Shown in pieces: positions 45,508 to 55,960 of a stretch of 64,000 nt of DNA; within the stretch, counting starts at the first letter, position 1; every line of letters begins with the position of its first letter. The notes beneath the pieces are model-generated. The model was given only the letters and a program-made list of their open reading frames with translations, was not told the DNA's origin and did not search any database. The translations under genes and the position numbers were made by a program. Source of the DNA: Sympetrum striolatum (lineage: Eukaryota; Arthropoda; Insecta; Odonata; Libellulidae); the NCBI GenBank assembly GCA_947579665.1, contig OX388349.1, positions 26,382,459-26,446,458 on the forward strand, written 5' to 3'.

Positions 45508-45940
45508 TGGGATCCGGCGGATGTAACGTGTACTCGCGAACTCGAGAAAGTGCAGCGTAAAGCGGTTCGTTTTGTTAAGAAATGCTACGATAAAAAAGAA
45601 AGCGTTACCAAAATGCTCTCAGATGTAGGTTGGGAATCCTTGAAAGAAAGGAGATTGGAAGCTAGGCTGCGATTTCTTAATAAATTCAGGGAAACTACAT
45701 TTACGGACGATACAATCGGTATCATGCAACCCCCCTGCTACCTCGGTCGATCCGATAATGACCGTAAGTTAAGAGAAATAGATGCTAGGACGAATCGTTT
45801 TAGAGATTCATTCTTTCCGCGAGCAATACGTGACAATAACCGAATAAGGAAGTAGTATAGATTCAACTGGTGTTTAAACCCCCTGCCACACGCCGAAAGG
45901 CGGCTTGCAGGGTATTAATGTAGATGTAGATGTAGATATT
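45508..45940 (+). mobile_element. 5'-truncated LINE: RT C-terminus, 3' hairpin and (ATGTAG)n tail
   Basis: An open frame from 45508 to the stop at 45855 reads WDPADVTCTRELEKVQRKAV, then RFVKKCYDKKESVTKMLSDV, GWESLKERRLEARLRFLNKF, and finally FRDSFFPRAIRDNNRI. The order IxxVQRxAxRFV...SVTxML...GWxxLxxRRxxxRL...SFFPRxIRxWN is the C-terminal signature of CR1/Jockey-like LINE proteins; the usual W of the last block is N here. It is intact over 115 codons, so it is younger than the other LINE remnants. The 3' UTR has a hairpin CGCC-GAAA-GGCG with a GNRA tetraloop (45891-45902), and the element ends in (ATGTAG)n at 45916-45937. The catalytic RT core is absent through 5' truncation. Copies of the 3' end occur at 22704 and 60554. 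Confidence 0.88.
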
Positions 45941-46467
45941 TATCTGAGAAAATAATTGGAAGAATATATTATAATGATGAAAACTTATAAGTTGGTAACC
46001 CTGCTGAAAGTGGTTTTATGTATTTTTAAATGTTATAAAACGATTTTGCGTGGACAAAAACCCCAGGTTGGAATTTTTCACGACATAATTCGAAAAATTC
46101 TTCCGCTATCGTATTCGCTGGATGTTTTTCCCGAGAAGAGTACGAGTGGTTTTATATGCTTTCCGTCAGATGGCATAGCAATATTGGCGTAACGTGACTG
46201 ACTTTTATGAACAATTCGGACCTTCTACCACTTATTCCGAAAATATGAGTTTCATTGGTCTAGTTTGAATAAGAAAAATATTGCAGAGTATAAAACCCTG
46301 CAGATTCAGGACATCGGTCCGCGTTTTGTTTAATTAATTAAAATGTAAACAAATTATGAGGAAAAGCATCTTATCAGCACCTGCACAAAAGTTACATTAT
46401 GAAGTTCTGCAAAATATACGACTTTGCAACTTAAAAAAGTATTTAATTACGAATGTTAAATGTAGGG
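45941..46467. other. AT-rich DNA, nothing recognised
   Basis: A 78-codon frame (45956-46192, +) has no recognisable domain. The missing left end of the neighbouring piggyBac-like unit was not found here. Confidence 0.4.
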
Positions 46468-46681
46468 GGTCAAAATGACCGCCGCCGTCCTTCTAGGTAT
46501 AACTTTGTGTAAAATCAAACGCACAAGTAGTAACAAAATTTTCATTATATAGTATTAAATTTGGAATCGAATTGAGAAATGTCAAAGAGTTTCAATAAAT
46601 TCAAAAAATTTTTAGTTACAAATTTTTGAAGTTAAACTCTAAAAATGGTCAAAATGACCGCCGCCGTCCTTCTAGTGTTAA
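46468..46681 (+). mobile_element. piggyBac-like terminus with 29-bp direct repeats
   Basis: GGTCAAAATGACCGCCGCCG followed by TCCTTCTAG occurs identically at 46468-46496 and 46647-46675. The second copy continues into TGTTAA, so reversed it reads TTAACACTAGAAGGACGG. The first 14 bases equal the terminus at 586-599. Direct subterminal repeats plus a TTAA end fit a piggyBac terminus. No transposase or opposite end was found, so it is a solo or truncated end. Confidence 0.7.
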
Positions 46682-47200
46682 ACGTGCCTAATGAGAGTTG
46701 TTTTTTCCAATTCCGGAGAAAATGAATTGAATAATAATGATTTGTTATAGCATACATTTAACAGATATTCCTCGTTATATTATAATGGCCTATATAATAT
46801 AAAGGAATTAAGATTTAAAAGTATGCTTAAATCTTGGTTAGATACTTAAAATATCCGAAATAAATAGAAAACTCATATTGAGATAAATTGATATATCTAT
46901 CGTTATTGGTTATTTAAAGAAGATTTAATCCCATTTATCTTGTACGCCATTAATTTTAACGAATCGTCGTACCTTCATGTCTTCTTTTATATTGAATGTA
47001 AATTTGATGCATTATTGTTACCGTTAATTTCTTTGAATACAGCTATTGAATTATTTCGGTGTATTTTGACGAGATTAGACAATTTTTCGAATTGGAATTA
47101 GAGCGTAAATATCCTAAGGAGCATATTACGATGCAGCTCATGGACTAACATATGAATGACGAGAAAATCGGAGCATCATGGAGGAGTAAACGATTTCAGT
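46682..47200. other. AT-rich DNA, nothing recognised
   Basis: No feature recognised. Confidence 0.5.
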
Positions 47201-47600
47201 AAGAGGATGCAAATCCATTACCGAGTTGGATTCCACTCTTTCTGCCGTTTAATTAATTTGCTAAGGGCCTTAGGGGGCGCACCCTAATACCCGTTCTTTG
47301 TCTGTTTCCAACTTCGGCTGACACTTCAGGAGAGCGACAGCTGAATCGGAAAGCCGTGTGACACTGGATCGATGATTGAAAGGAAGGATCCCGCAATGGA
47401 AGGAAATAACCCGGTTAAGGCATTAAGCTAGTTCATTAAGCCGGTTAAAATCTTCGGGAAAGTCTCATCGGATATCGATCTCCGTCTGTAAGTCGAACTC
47501 AAAAAACTTGACTCTCATAGAGGGAAGTTTGCGAGTTACGAATCTTAGGCATTAAATCTCTTCGATAATGGAAGTTATAGACTGGAAGTAAGGAAAAGAA
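47201..47600. other. GC-elevated block, no gene recognised
   Basis: Non-repetitive and without a sustained frame; TTTAATTAATTTGC near 47248 is a homeodomain-like site. It is a candidate regulatory block. Confidence 0.2.
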
Positions 47601-50600
47601 TCACGGGCAAAGTTCTACAGAACTTATGGTAAACATAACTTTATCTAATGAAAAGAACGCAACTGTTGCACAGACGTATTTGATACGAATTATTTTGTGA
47701 AAAGTGACGTTTTTATATATGTTCATATAACAGGACTTTATTTTGGTTAAAATTAAAGTAAATAATCCAACATTCAATTCTTTTGATGCAAAAAGCCATT
47801 AGTATGTATATTGCGATACTGATTCACTAGAGTGAAGCAATAAAATAATATGTAATATGGTAATACAATAATTATATAAAATAGTAGGTAAATAGCCTGT
47901 TAGTATGTTTGAAGAAAATCGTGGATAATGCAAGCAAGATTAAAATTCCTAATTGTAAAATACAATTGGGCTGAGTGCTGTTTGTACTAAAGGAAGTCAT
48001 TCATAAAAATGGTTAGAAATAAGCACGTATAAAGCAGAGAGGTTAACAACAAATTGATTTAGAAGTAGATTTCAGAGGTCTAATCTTATATAAAAGTCAG
48101 AAAAGACGAAAGATACAGTGAATAAAAAACACATACCGAATATGATTCACAATCAGATTCAATACGTATTTGACTATATCACATTCTTTATTCATGAATT
48201 GCATCTTATCGAGATTTCATGATATCTTGTAAAACTAATAAACACTCAATAATTAATAATTTTCCTTGATTTTGAATGAATCATCTTATAGATAGAACTT
48301 TTCAGAATGTTCAATATTAAGAGTTCCTAATAAAACCATCTTACAATACCAATAATGTTTAATGAAATAATGAAAATAAATTGATATAATTAAGCAAGCA
48401 GTTGTGTAATTTAGGTAATTATTAAATAATAGAAGCTGCCAACAAGGATCACTTCTGTCTATCTTGCTGAGTGGTTAACTTATTGGATTTGCTCTTCGAG
48501 TCTGGAATATCCTTCATAAAATACTTGATAAATTCCGCCTTAAGTAAACAGAAATTGTACACTCCTTGCCACAGTAAACAGCTTCATAATTTTTTCCATA
48601 CATCTTTGCCATGACTTCATATTGGATGTAATTAATACCAATTTCCATTCCTGATGTAATATGTCTCCCATTTACAGGATATATTCTAATGCAAGTACCT
48701 AGTATTTTATTGCTCATTACTCAATTACTGACAATTTATATCCTAAGCATTTACATTTATATTCTGTTCTCATTGGTCTACTATCTACATATTTCAAATC
48801 GTTTAACTTTTATCAATAATTTTGCTTAGTTGAAAATTTCCAAATAACAATTTCGGACCGACTAAACTACTGTTATTATAATAATTTTTCAATAGCATTT
48901 TCTCTTATTAACATCAAATACCTTTCAGGACAAGTAGTTTCATTCATTTTCGGCCCAGCTAACCTAACTTTGTGGAATAACATCTCATAAAAGAGGAACA
49001 GAATTTTGGAAATTCGTTTTCCTTCCCCTCTCTAAAAGTAAAAAAATAGTGAGTATAGTTATAGTTATATGTTAAGAGTCTTTGATCGGCTGATAAGGAA
49101 ATTCAATGTACGGCACATCTTAAGATGAAATAATCGGATGTTTTGATGTTACGGTTAATTATTAAGAAGTAAACGAGAAAGAATTGAATATGAAATTTTA
49201 GGTTTAATAAGTATACATATTTCTACTACCCTATCTCGATGGATGGCTTATCTTTCATTTATTTTTCAGTGCAAAAATATATCTTTCATCTACCTATCAT
49301 AGCTGTTAAGACATGAAAGCATGACAATACATGAGAGATATGAATGATGCTGAATTATGACTCTTATTTAGAAATCTTCTTATAGAATTCTTATGGAATA
49401 TAAGCTACACTTCTAAGAGAAGTACAACTCATAGTATCATTGTATTTCCCTTATATGGGCATGTCTCAATTATAGCATCAAGGCTTAGTGGGAAAGCAAG
49501 GGTAAACTACCTCACTCCTCATCTTGTCAATTAAGCCCCATTCTCCTTTGTGTATCTAGTGCTAGACGAGAGTTGTTCCAACTGAACTTGGGGTTCATTT
49601 TGATTTTAGGTGTAAAAGTTGTTTAAATTTCAGTTAAACTAGGACAGCACTGAAGTATGCCAAATTATGTTCTTGTTTTTCTATTCTTTCCTTTTTCCCG
49701 GAAAGATTTACCTGAAAAAAGATAACAGAGGACCCAATAGTGTGTGGAAGATAACAGAATATGCTTAGGCGATGAAGCAAAAGTGAGGAAATAACTTCCG
49801 ATGACAATAAACTTCGAGAGTGACAGGAAGATAGATGATTAGGCAAATGGTCTTTGAACCACGTCCATCAATCTTGATAAATTTCTTGTTATAGATAACC
49901 ATACGGCAAACTTGCTCTGTCTAATGTCTTGTAAAACATTGCTTGCGAATCAGTCAAGAGTGCTTCGGACATGAGCCGTTAAATCGAATTAATGAAATTT
50001 CCAATACAATATTAATGCTCATATAAAAAATTGGGAAAATACTACAATTTTTTTCTGTATCATGATTTTTTTCATTTAAGGAGAGTTATGATATTTTCAG
50101 CCTTAAAATTTCTTCAGCCGGTCGAACTTCAAAGTCGTGAATTTCCAACCATTTGCCTTACTTTCCAATTAGGATCTCTGGAGTTATCTTTGCAAGAAGA
50201 AATATTTAATATGGAGGTATTTTTTTCAAATATGTTTCGGATCAAGAGGTTTCAAATATTACATAAGGTAAAAGTTACTTTGCATTAAACCATATTAACT
50301 TAAAATGGTCAAATTTTGATTTTTCTCTCTTAATATTAAGACATACAATTATTTAAATACTGTGTACAGAAAGTTGGTCTTGTAAAATCTTCATCTTATG
50401 AGAATAAAATTCTTATCGTTTTTTTTTAATTCTTCATAAAATATGTAATACTGCACTCTAAGCAAAATAGTGCTTCTAGTTCTTTTAAAGCAATAATGGA
50501 TCTCTATAAATAATAATAGTGCTTTTGCCGTTAGTATTTGTAGACGTTTTGTCTTGTGAATCATTTTTAAGCTATGAAATTAGCTAAATTTTGATTATTT

Positions 50601-51767
50601 TACTATCTTTATATTGAGCTTTATTTCAGCTCTTCTTATCGTCAAAGAATCAGGATGAATGCTGCATTTAAAGTTAAGATTCGAAGTTAAAATAAATAAA
50701 AATTAGAGAAAATTCATGTATAGAAGACTAACTTCATGACTTCTAGTTTTGAAAAAGTTCAAATCGTTACTTGTATTGATAAAACTTGTTGCTTTTATAA
50801 AGTAGGACTCGAAGGTCGAAATTCAAGACAAGGTGCGGATAGGAACTGCGAATAGCGGCAAATTTTTAATTCATGTTGCTATCTCTTAGGATGTGTCGAG
50901 AGTCTGAGTTCTTCAATTTGGAATACTTCGCTTTTTTTTAACCAGACTTCTTTGAGATACTTCGAAAGAAACTTTGAAAGAAACAGATCTCAAATTTTCT
51001 GCGAAAAATGAATCATATTGTATCGTATAGATGAATGATTTTTTAATAAAAAAGGATCGCGCTTGAGCTTATAAAATATAAGCCTATGGAACGAGATTCA
51101 AAGATTTCTAGTCTTTGATTTCCTCATTGCTGTATCAGATGGATACTCTTCAATCTTAACATCAGAAGATGTTCAAGGAACTAAGATATTGGAATTTTGA
51201 ATCATTATATTGGTTTATTGCCTATTGACCTTACATTGGGTATTGAAAATGTCTCCGGGAATTTATGGCATACGTAAAAGGCAAAATAAAACAATAATTT
51301 TATCGACAAAGTTGACGATTCTTCTTATATTAAACAGCTGTAAAATAATTTTTGACGGGTGCTAGTATTTGCACTATGGTCGTAAGTAGTAGAATAAAAT
51401 ATTTAAACAAATATTTACACCTAAGTTTAATAAAATCATAAGAAAACCATTATTAAACTATCACGATAACATAAGATTTAATTTTGACATTATGTATTAT
51501 GAATATAATATTTTGATATAAAATTCAAAATAAACATTTTGTTATTTCATGCCGACATTATTAGTTAAGAAACATAAAAACTTTTCACTAGCATACTTCA
51601 GAGTTTATAATTTGATAACTCGTAATTAAAAAGCGATAAAATAACGGAGAAAATGCATATTTAATGCAAGAGGAGAAGTATTACGAATGTTGAAATTAAT
51701 AATTTTTGATTAAACTCATTTTTATCCTTTGTTCGGCTTTACTCCAAAGCTGTGTCCACGTTAGAAC
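47601..51767. other. AT-rich DNA, nothing recognised
   Basis: About 4.2 kb without identifiable content. GCTGAGTGGTTAACTTATTG at about 48466 resembles a tRNA A-box region but has no B box. The short frames (48514-48717 -, 49634-49846 -, 50031-50288 +) are unremarkable. Confidence 0.45.
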
Positions 51768-51806
51768 TTTATACTATCACTACCATGACGGTAGTGATAG
51801 TATAAA
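51768..51806. repeat. perfect 17-bp hairpin at the hAT breakpoint
   Basis: TTTATACTATCACTACC (51768-51784) and GGTAGTGATAGTATAAA (51790-51806) are exact inverted repeats around ATGAC. On the minus strand the hAT frame is colinear with its family up to the residues just before 51806 and then stops matching. Confidence 0.9.
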
Positions 51807-52704
51807 TCTAAATAATCTACCATTGAGAGTATTGCTTCTGATCCTGTTAACTGCAGTAATTACTTACTGTAGGGAGCGGTGAAGGCAATCACTAAGGTGT
51901 TTTTCTACCAAATATTGTCGGTGAATTACACAATGCACGGCAACTTCATTTGGTACCGCTCTTTCAAATATGAAATAAAACCACGGTGACGTCCAACCAT
52001 TGCCGGAGCACCATCGGTAGCAACAGACAAGATATTATTCAGAAGAATTCCTTTTTCTTCAAAATAGTGTTCCAAAACGCCTAAAACAGATTTTCCTTTA
52101 GTGTCCGTTTCTAACGTTCTTGCGATTAATAATTCTTGACAAATGCTTTCATCTTTTATGAAGCGAACGTACACCAGAAATAAAGACTCTTTCTTTGGCA
52201 AAGTAAATTCATCAAGCTGTAATGAAAACTCGGTAGTCTTCAAAAAATCAGCTAGAGAACTCTCCGCATCCTCGGACATTTCGTCTGTTCGCCTCTGCAC
52301 TGTATTATTACTCAACGGAATTTTATAAATTATATCAGACGGTGGCTTATGCAGCACAGTACGCAGAACTTCACTCAAAGCTGGAATTATCAATTCTTCG
52401 CCAATTGTGTGTGGTTTTCCCGAGTTAGCAATGAGTAAGGAAATATTATATGATGCACGTAATCCATCATTTTCTTCTTTTGATGCGGCCGAAAACATAT
52501 CACCCAAAGTAGGACGTCTCGAATGTTGATCTCTGAGCTTTGGAAGTAAGATAGGTTAGGTAGCGAAGGTTTCATAGCTTCATTGGAAAACACCTTGTGG
52601 CAAATGAGGCAAATTGGTAATGTCTTGTTTGTGGGTGATTGAATGAAACCACATTTTAAATATTCTTCACTTTACTGTCTACATTTTTTCTTTGGTTCCG
52701 ACAT
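51807..52704 (-). pseudogene. hAT transposase, ZBED5/SCAND3-like, N-terminal two-thirds
   Basis: The ATG is at 52704: MSEPKKKCRQ, an in-frame stop, SEEYLKCGFIQSPTNK, then CLICHKVFSNEAMKPS (BED-type zinc finger). After a frameshift near 52540 a 193-codon frame follows. It contains GLRASYNISLLIANSGKPHT, IPLSNNTVQRRTDEMSED, FSLQLDEFTL (first catalytic Asp), VYVRFIKDE, and SVATDGAPAMVGRHRGFISY (second catalytic Asp). A shift near 51935 leads to HCVIHRQYLVEKHLSDCLH, and after a stop VITAVNRIRSNTLNGRLFR. There homology ends at 51807. The C-terminal dimerisation region and the catalytic Glu are missing. Similar proteins have been domesticated as ZBED genes, but three disruptions plus truncation mark this as dead. 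Confidence 0.92.
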
Positions 52705-52967
52705 GGATCTATCTGTACAAATAACACAATAATATGATTATTACGAGATGGATATGTTCGGAAATATTGTTATAATAAGAAAATATGTTTCGGAGATAGA
52801 TATTTCTGTATTTACTTATGTAAAAATCAAAGCAAGGTGAATAATTAATTTGCCCTCAATTTGCGTCAGAGTCATAAAAAGTTTTGTTATTATTATTTTC
52901 TATTATATGTGTCAATCATTGTCAAACTTCATTAACCAAACTACAAGTAAAAGCCGATGATGTTATC

Positions 52968-53118
52968 ACACTGTATCAGTGTTAACCAAATTCGATACAG
53001 TGAAGGTGTTAAGGGTTGAAGTTAATCCTTCGACCTGAAGACGCTGACAGGATAGTAAGCGAAACTTTGGTCACCAAGCCGTCCTACGTGGACGGACACC
53101 CGAAAAAATGCAGACAGC
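52968..53118 (+). repeat. PLE-like or other retroelement end fragment
   Basis: CACTGTATC (52968-52976) and GATACAGTG (52994-53002) form an inverted repeat. CTGAAGACG...AGCGAAAC (53035-53065) follows, then CCTACGTGGACGGACACCCG. The CTGAAGA...CGAAAC pair with a short hairpin is often seen at PLE ends and is similar in layout to 44451-44476. No protein is attached. Confidence 0.3.
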
Positions 53119-53929
53119 ATGTACAATTTAATGTCTGCTCCGTCCGTACGCCTTGTTCCCTTTAAGCCTGGTTCTAATCCTCATGGTTATTAAACAGTTC
53201 ACTTTAGAACTACCCAATTTCTTATTTTCACTTCCAATCCATTGCCCTGCACTTATTTTCATTCCATTTAATCACTTCCACATTTTCCTCTCTTTCCATC
53301 ATATTCGTCCTTTCATTTTTCCTATAATTCTCAATTACGAACTATCCAAAATTGGGAATCTGAAAGCGCTTTACAGCCAAGAAGGAAAATTAATTTACAA
53401 CGTCATTAAGTGTATGTGGAAGGAGGCCGATGGAGAAATGCAATAAAAGTTTTAAAAAGTTTTTGATAGGGTCGTGTCATCAACAGAAAAAATCCTTGGG
53501 ACTACTATGTATATTCCAAAGTAGGGAGATGATTTAAAACAATCTCTCGGGGAGTTATGCGTTTTTTGATCCGGTTGAGTTTCATTCTCCTTTTGCCAAA
53601 TAACCTTTACGCAGAATTTTAACGGCAGTCACAATGTCCGTATTTCCATTGAAAACGCACTATTAGCCGCCCTGCAAACAACATTTCCGCCCCTTTGCTT
53701 TCTCCTCCGTACTCCTTCCCTCCATTCCGTCAGTATGCTCATTCCACGGATTACTTCAACCCCATTCGTGACGCATCCTTCTACCAAAAGCTTTTGCGAG
53801 AGCTGAGAAAGCATTTATAACAATGTTTTTGACAGCTGGCACCAAAAGTTGTAGCGTCAAAAGTTGAAGAATAGAAACAAAGATGTCAGTAATGCCGTCA
53901 GTGGCCATTAAATACGCCAACTGCTCAAG
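53119..53929. other. no gene recognised; possibly 5' region of the hAT element
   Basis: The frames (53153-53446 + and 53629-53814 -) are not recognisable. If the TIR at 54021 belongs to the transposase at 51807-52704, this is its 5' flank, interrupted by the retroelement fragment at 52968. Confidence 0.35.
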
Positions 53930-54021
53930 GGGGCGGTGGCTGGACCTCAACGCCCCCTCAATATGACTTGGGCACAGAACGCCCCCCAAAGACTTCTCAG
54001 CGCCCCCGTTGGGAACCACTG
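53930..54021 (-). mobile_element. hAT terminal inverted repeat
   Basis: Reading inward from 54021 on the minus strand: CAGTGGTTCCCAACGGGGGC, then G-rich units (GGGGGGCGTTC, GGGGGCGTTG). CAGTGGTTCCCAA is a textbook hAT terminus. The next eight bases (54022-54029, GACTAGAC) resemble the nTCTAGAn target-site consensus. It lies 1.3 kb upstream of, and in the right orientation for, the hAT transposase at 52704. Confidence 0.75.
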
Positions 54022-54196
54022 GACTAGACAGTACCATCTTACATTAACCCTACCATAATACAAGCAAAAGCATAACAAGAACATACATATGATACATACA
54101 GTTTCTTATAAAGTAATTTGGAAATAAAGAATGAAAGAATGGTTTTTACTGTGTGGAAATAATAGTGTTCGATTCTACTATAATTAAAAAAAGATA

Positions 54197-54478
54197 TTGA
54201 TGACAATAAATGCTAAATTATCTTTATATAAAAATAATAAAACTTACCAAGAGTCCTTCCAGACGAGAAATGCTTCTATCGGATTATCTTTGTCTAAGAA
54301 ATTCCATGAAAAATTACCATTTGATGTTATAAATTTTAAGGGAGTGTACAAATACCTCAAAAACAAAATAGTCGAACGATCCATTCTTCATAAGACAAAT
54401 TCTTTGAGAACTCTAATGGATGTGGAGTTATCCAAAATTTATATTAAAGGAACTGACTCGGAGCTAAAATATATTTAG
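54197..54478 (+). pseudogene. possible LINE RT C-terminal tail
   Basis: A 93-codon frame contains TRNASIGLSLSKKFHEKLPF, DVINFKGVYKYLKNKI and RSILHKTNSLRTLM. The pattern TRN...LxKKFxxKLPxxIxNxxxFKxxLKxxL is common at the end of LINE reverse transcriptases. No catalytic block or tail is attached. The frame is AT-rich and could be coincidental. Confidence 0.3.
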
Positions 54479-54800
54479 TTGTAGGTGTTTTCTTTTTCTA
54501 GGAGGTCTATTGTCGAAGAATTTGCCATTCGAATAATTGATTGTTTGAAGAATTCGTTTCTGAATAATTTGCTTCCGAATAATTCTGTTTCAATGAATTT
54601 GCCTATGACCGCAATTTAAATTCCTATTAGGTCAAACGAAAGACGGCATTTCTCAGCCTGAATACAACCCTAATAGACTTATTACGATTAAGATATCATT
54701 ATTATGATCATTCCGATGCGTAATATTTAAACTTTTAATACCACGTTTCGCGTATTTTTTTCCCGTGGAAAAAGCTCTCCTTTTACTTTAATGACCGTAA
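54479..54800. other. AT-rich DNA, nothing recognised
   Basis: Short near-repeats of GAATAATT/GAAGAATTTG (54515-54600) are present; no gene. Confidence 0.45.
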
Positions 54801-55960
54801 GGTATCCCACACAGTCCATCGCATCCTCTCCCCAAACCCTGATACACTGATTTACCTTGAGTTCAATCCCACCTTTCCTTTCCCTCATCCTCCTCTTTTA
54901 TATATACATTTCCGTTTTACGAAGCCCTTTTCCTTTCCCCCTCACTTGACCCTCTCCTTAACTCAATTCCAATCTCGATTCGGCCAAAATATCCGATTCC
55001 CTCGAGGTTTATCCGCGGCGTTACGATAAGTATCGAATTGAAGCAAATGGCGCGTCGGGGGCTTCAATATGGAGGCTGTTAATAGAATCGGTTCCGCTGA
55101 ACCGTGGAGAGAATTGAGAGAGCTGAATTAAATATCAAGCGAATCGAAAAACCGATGCGAGAGAAAGTACCGGTGATGCTGAAATGATTATAGTATCGTA
55201 GGAGGATATGAATGGAGTTTGATTCCGAATTTAAGGATAAGTTGGTCCATCTGTTGTAGGGTTCAACGGAATGGTGCTTGAAATTGAGTTCACAGGTGTT
55301 AATCTTTATCTTCTAAGCGCACAACGATGTGTGGAAACGGATGTGGGGAGAAATGATGTGCATTAAATTGTATGAGTGCCTGAGTCTATGTAATTCCGTC
55401 TTCCTGTTTGTTTTGAAAGCCTTAAAATGTTTCACTCTAAACCTAGTAGTCGGACAATCAACGATCGGTCATTCGAGGGGATCCAATTGTAATTAAATTT
55501 AAGGCTCGGTCCTCTCAGACCTTTTCTCTTGTGTTGCTCATTGTCAATCTTACATGGTGCACGCCTTTACGTGGAAAATCACCTTTAACACTTATCCTTA
55601 GAAAATCTCAATACCCTCCCCGTATTTACTTCCTTTCTGATTTAACTCTAACCCTTGCACTCCAATCTCTTATCCTTTTCATTATCGCTGAAATTAGCCG
55701 TAATAATCAAACCCCACGCATACCTTGGCAGAGGGATTAATTATGCAAAACTGGGTAAAAGGTAGTCCTCATCGCTTGGATTCCACCTTTATGAGCGATA
55801 TTGCGAACCTCTATAATAGATTTGTCCTACGTTCCTCTGGTTTCATAAGGAATGCCGCCTTAATTCGGCCAGAAAGTCTTGTACGTCGCTCCCTCTTCAA
55901 CACTTAACGAGGTCAACCAACATGCAAATATCTCATAGTCTGCATTCCTTTTTCAACTTC
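54801..55960. other. GC-elevated block with pyrimidine-rich start, no gene recognised
   Basis: 54840-54970 is C/T-rich on the plus strand. 54980-55200 is GC-elevated (CGCGGCGTTACG, GGCGCGTCGGGGG). The frames at 55531-55740 and 55725-55907 (+) match nothing known. This is the largest candidate conserved non-coding block in the window. Confidence 0.25.

Noticed and set aside
48460..48520. GCTGAGTGGTTAAC resembling a tRNA A-box region
   Set aside because: No B box or closing stem.
53756..54037. 93-codon frame (-) reading VVPNGGAEKSLGG
   Set aside because: It starts inside and runs through a hAT terminal inverted repeat; not a gene.
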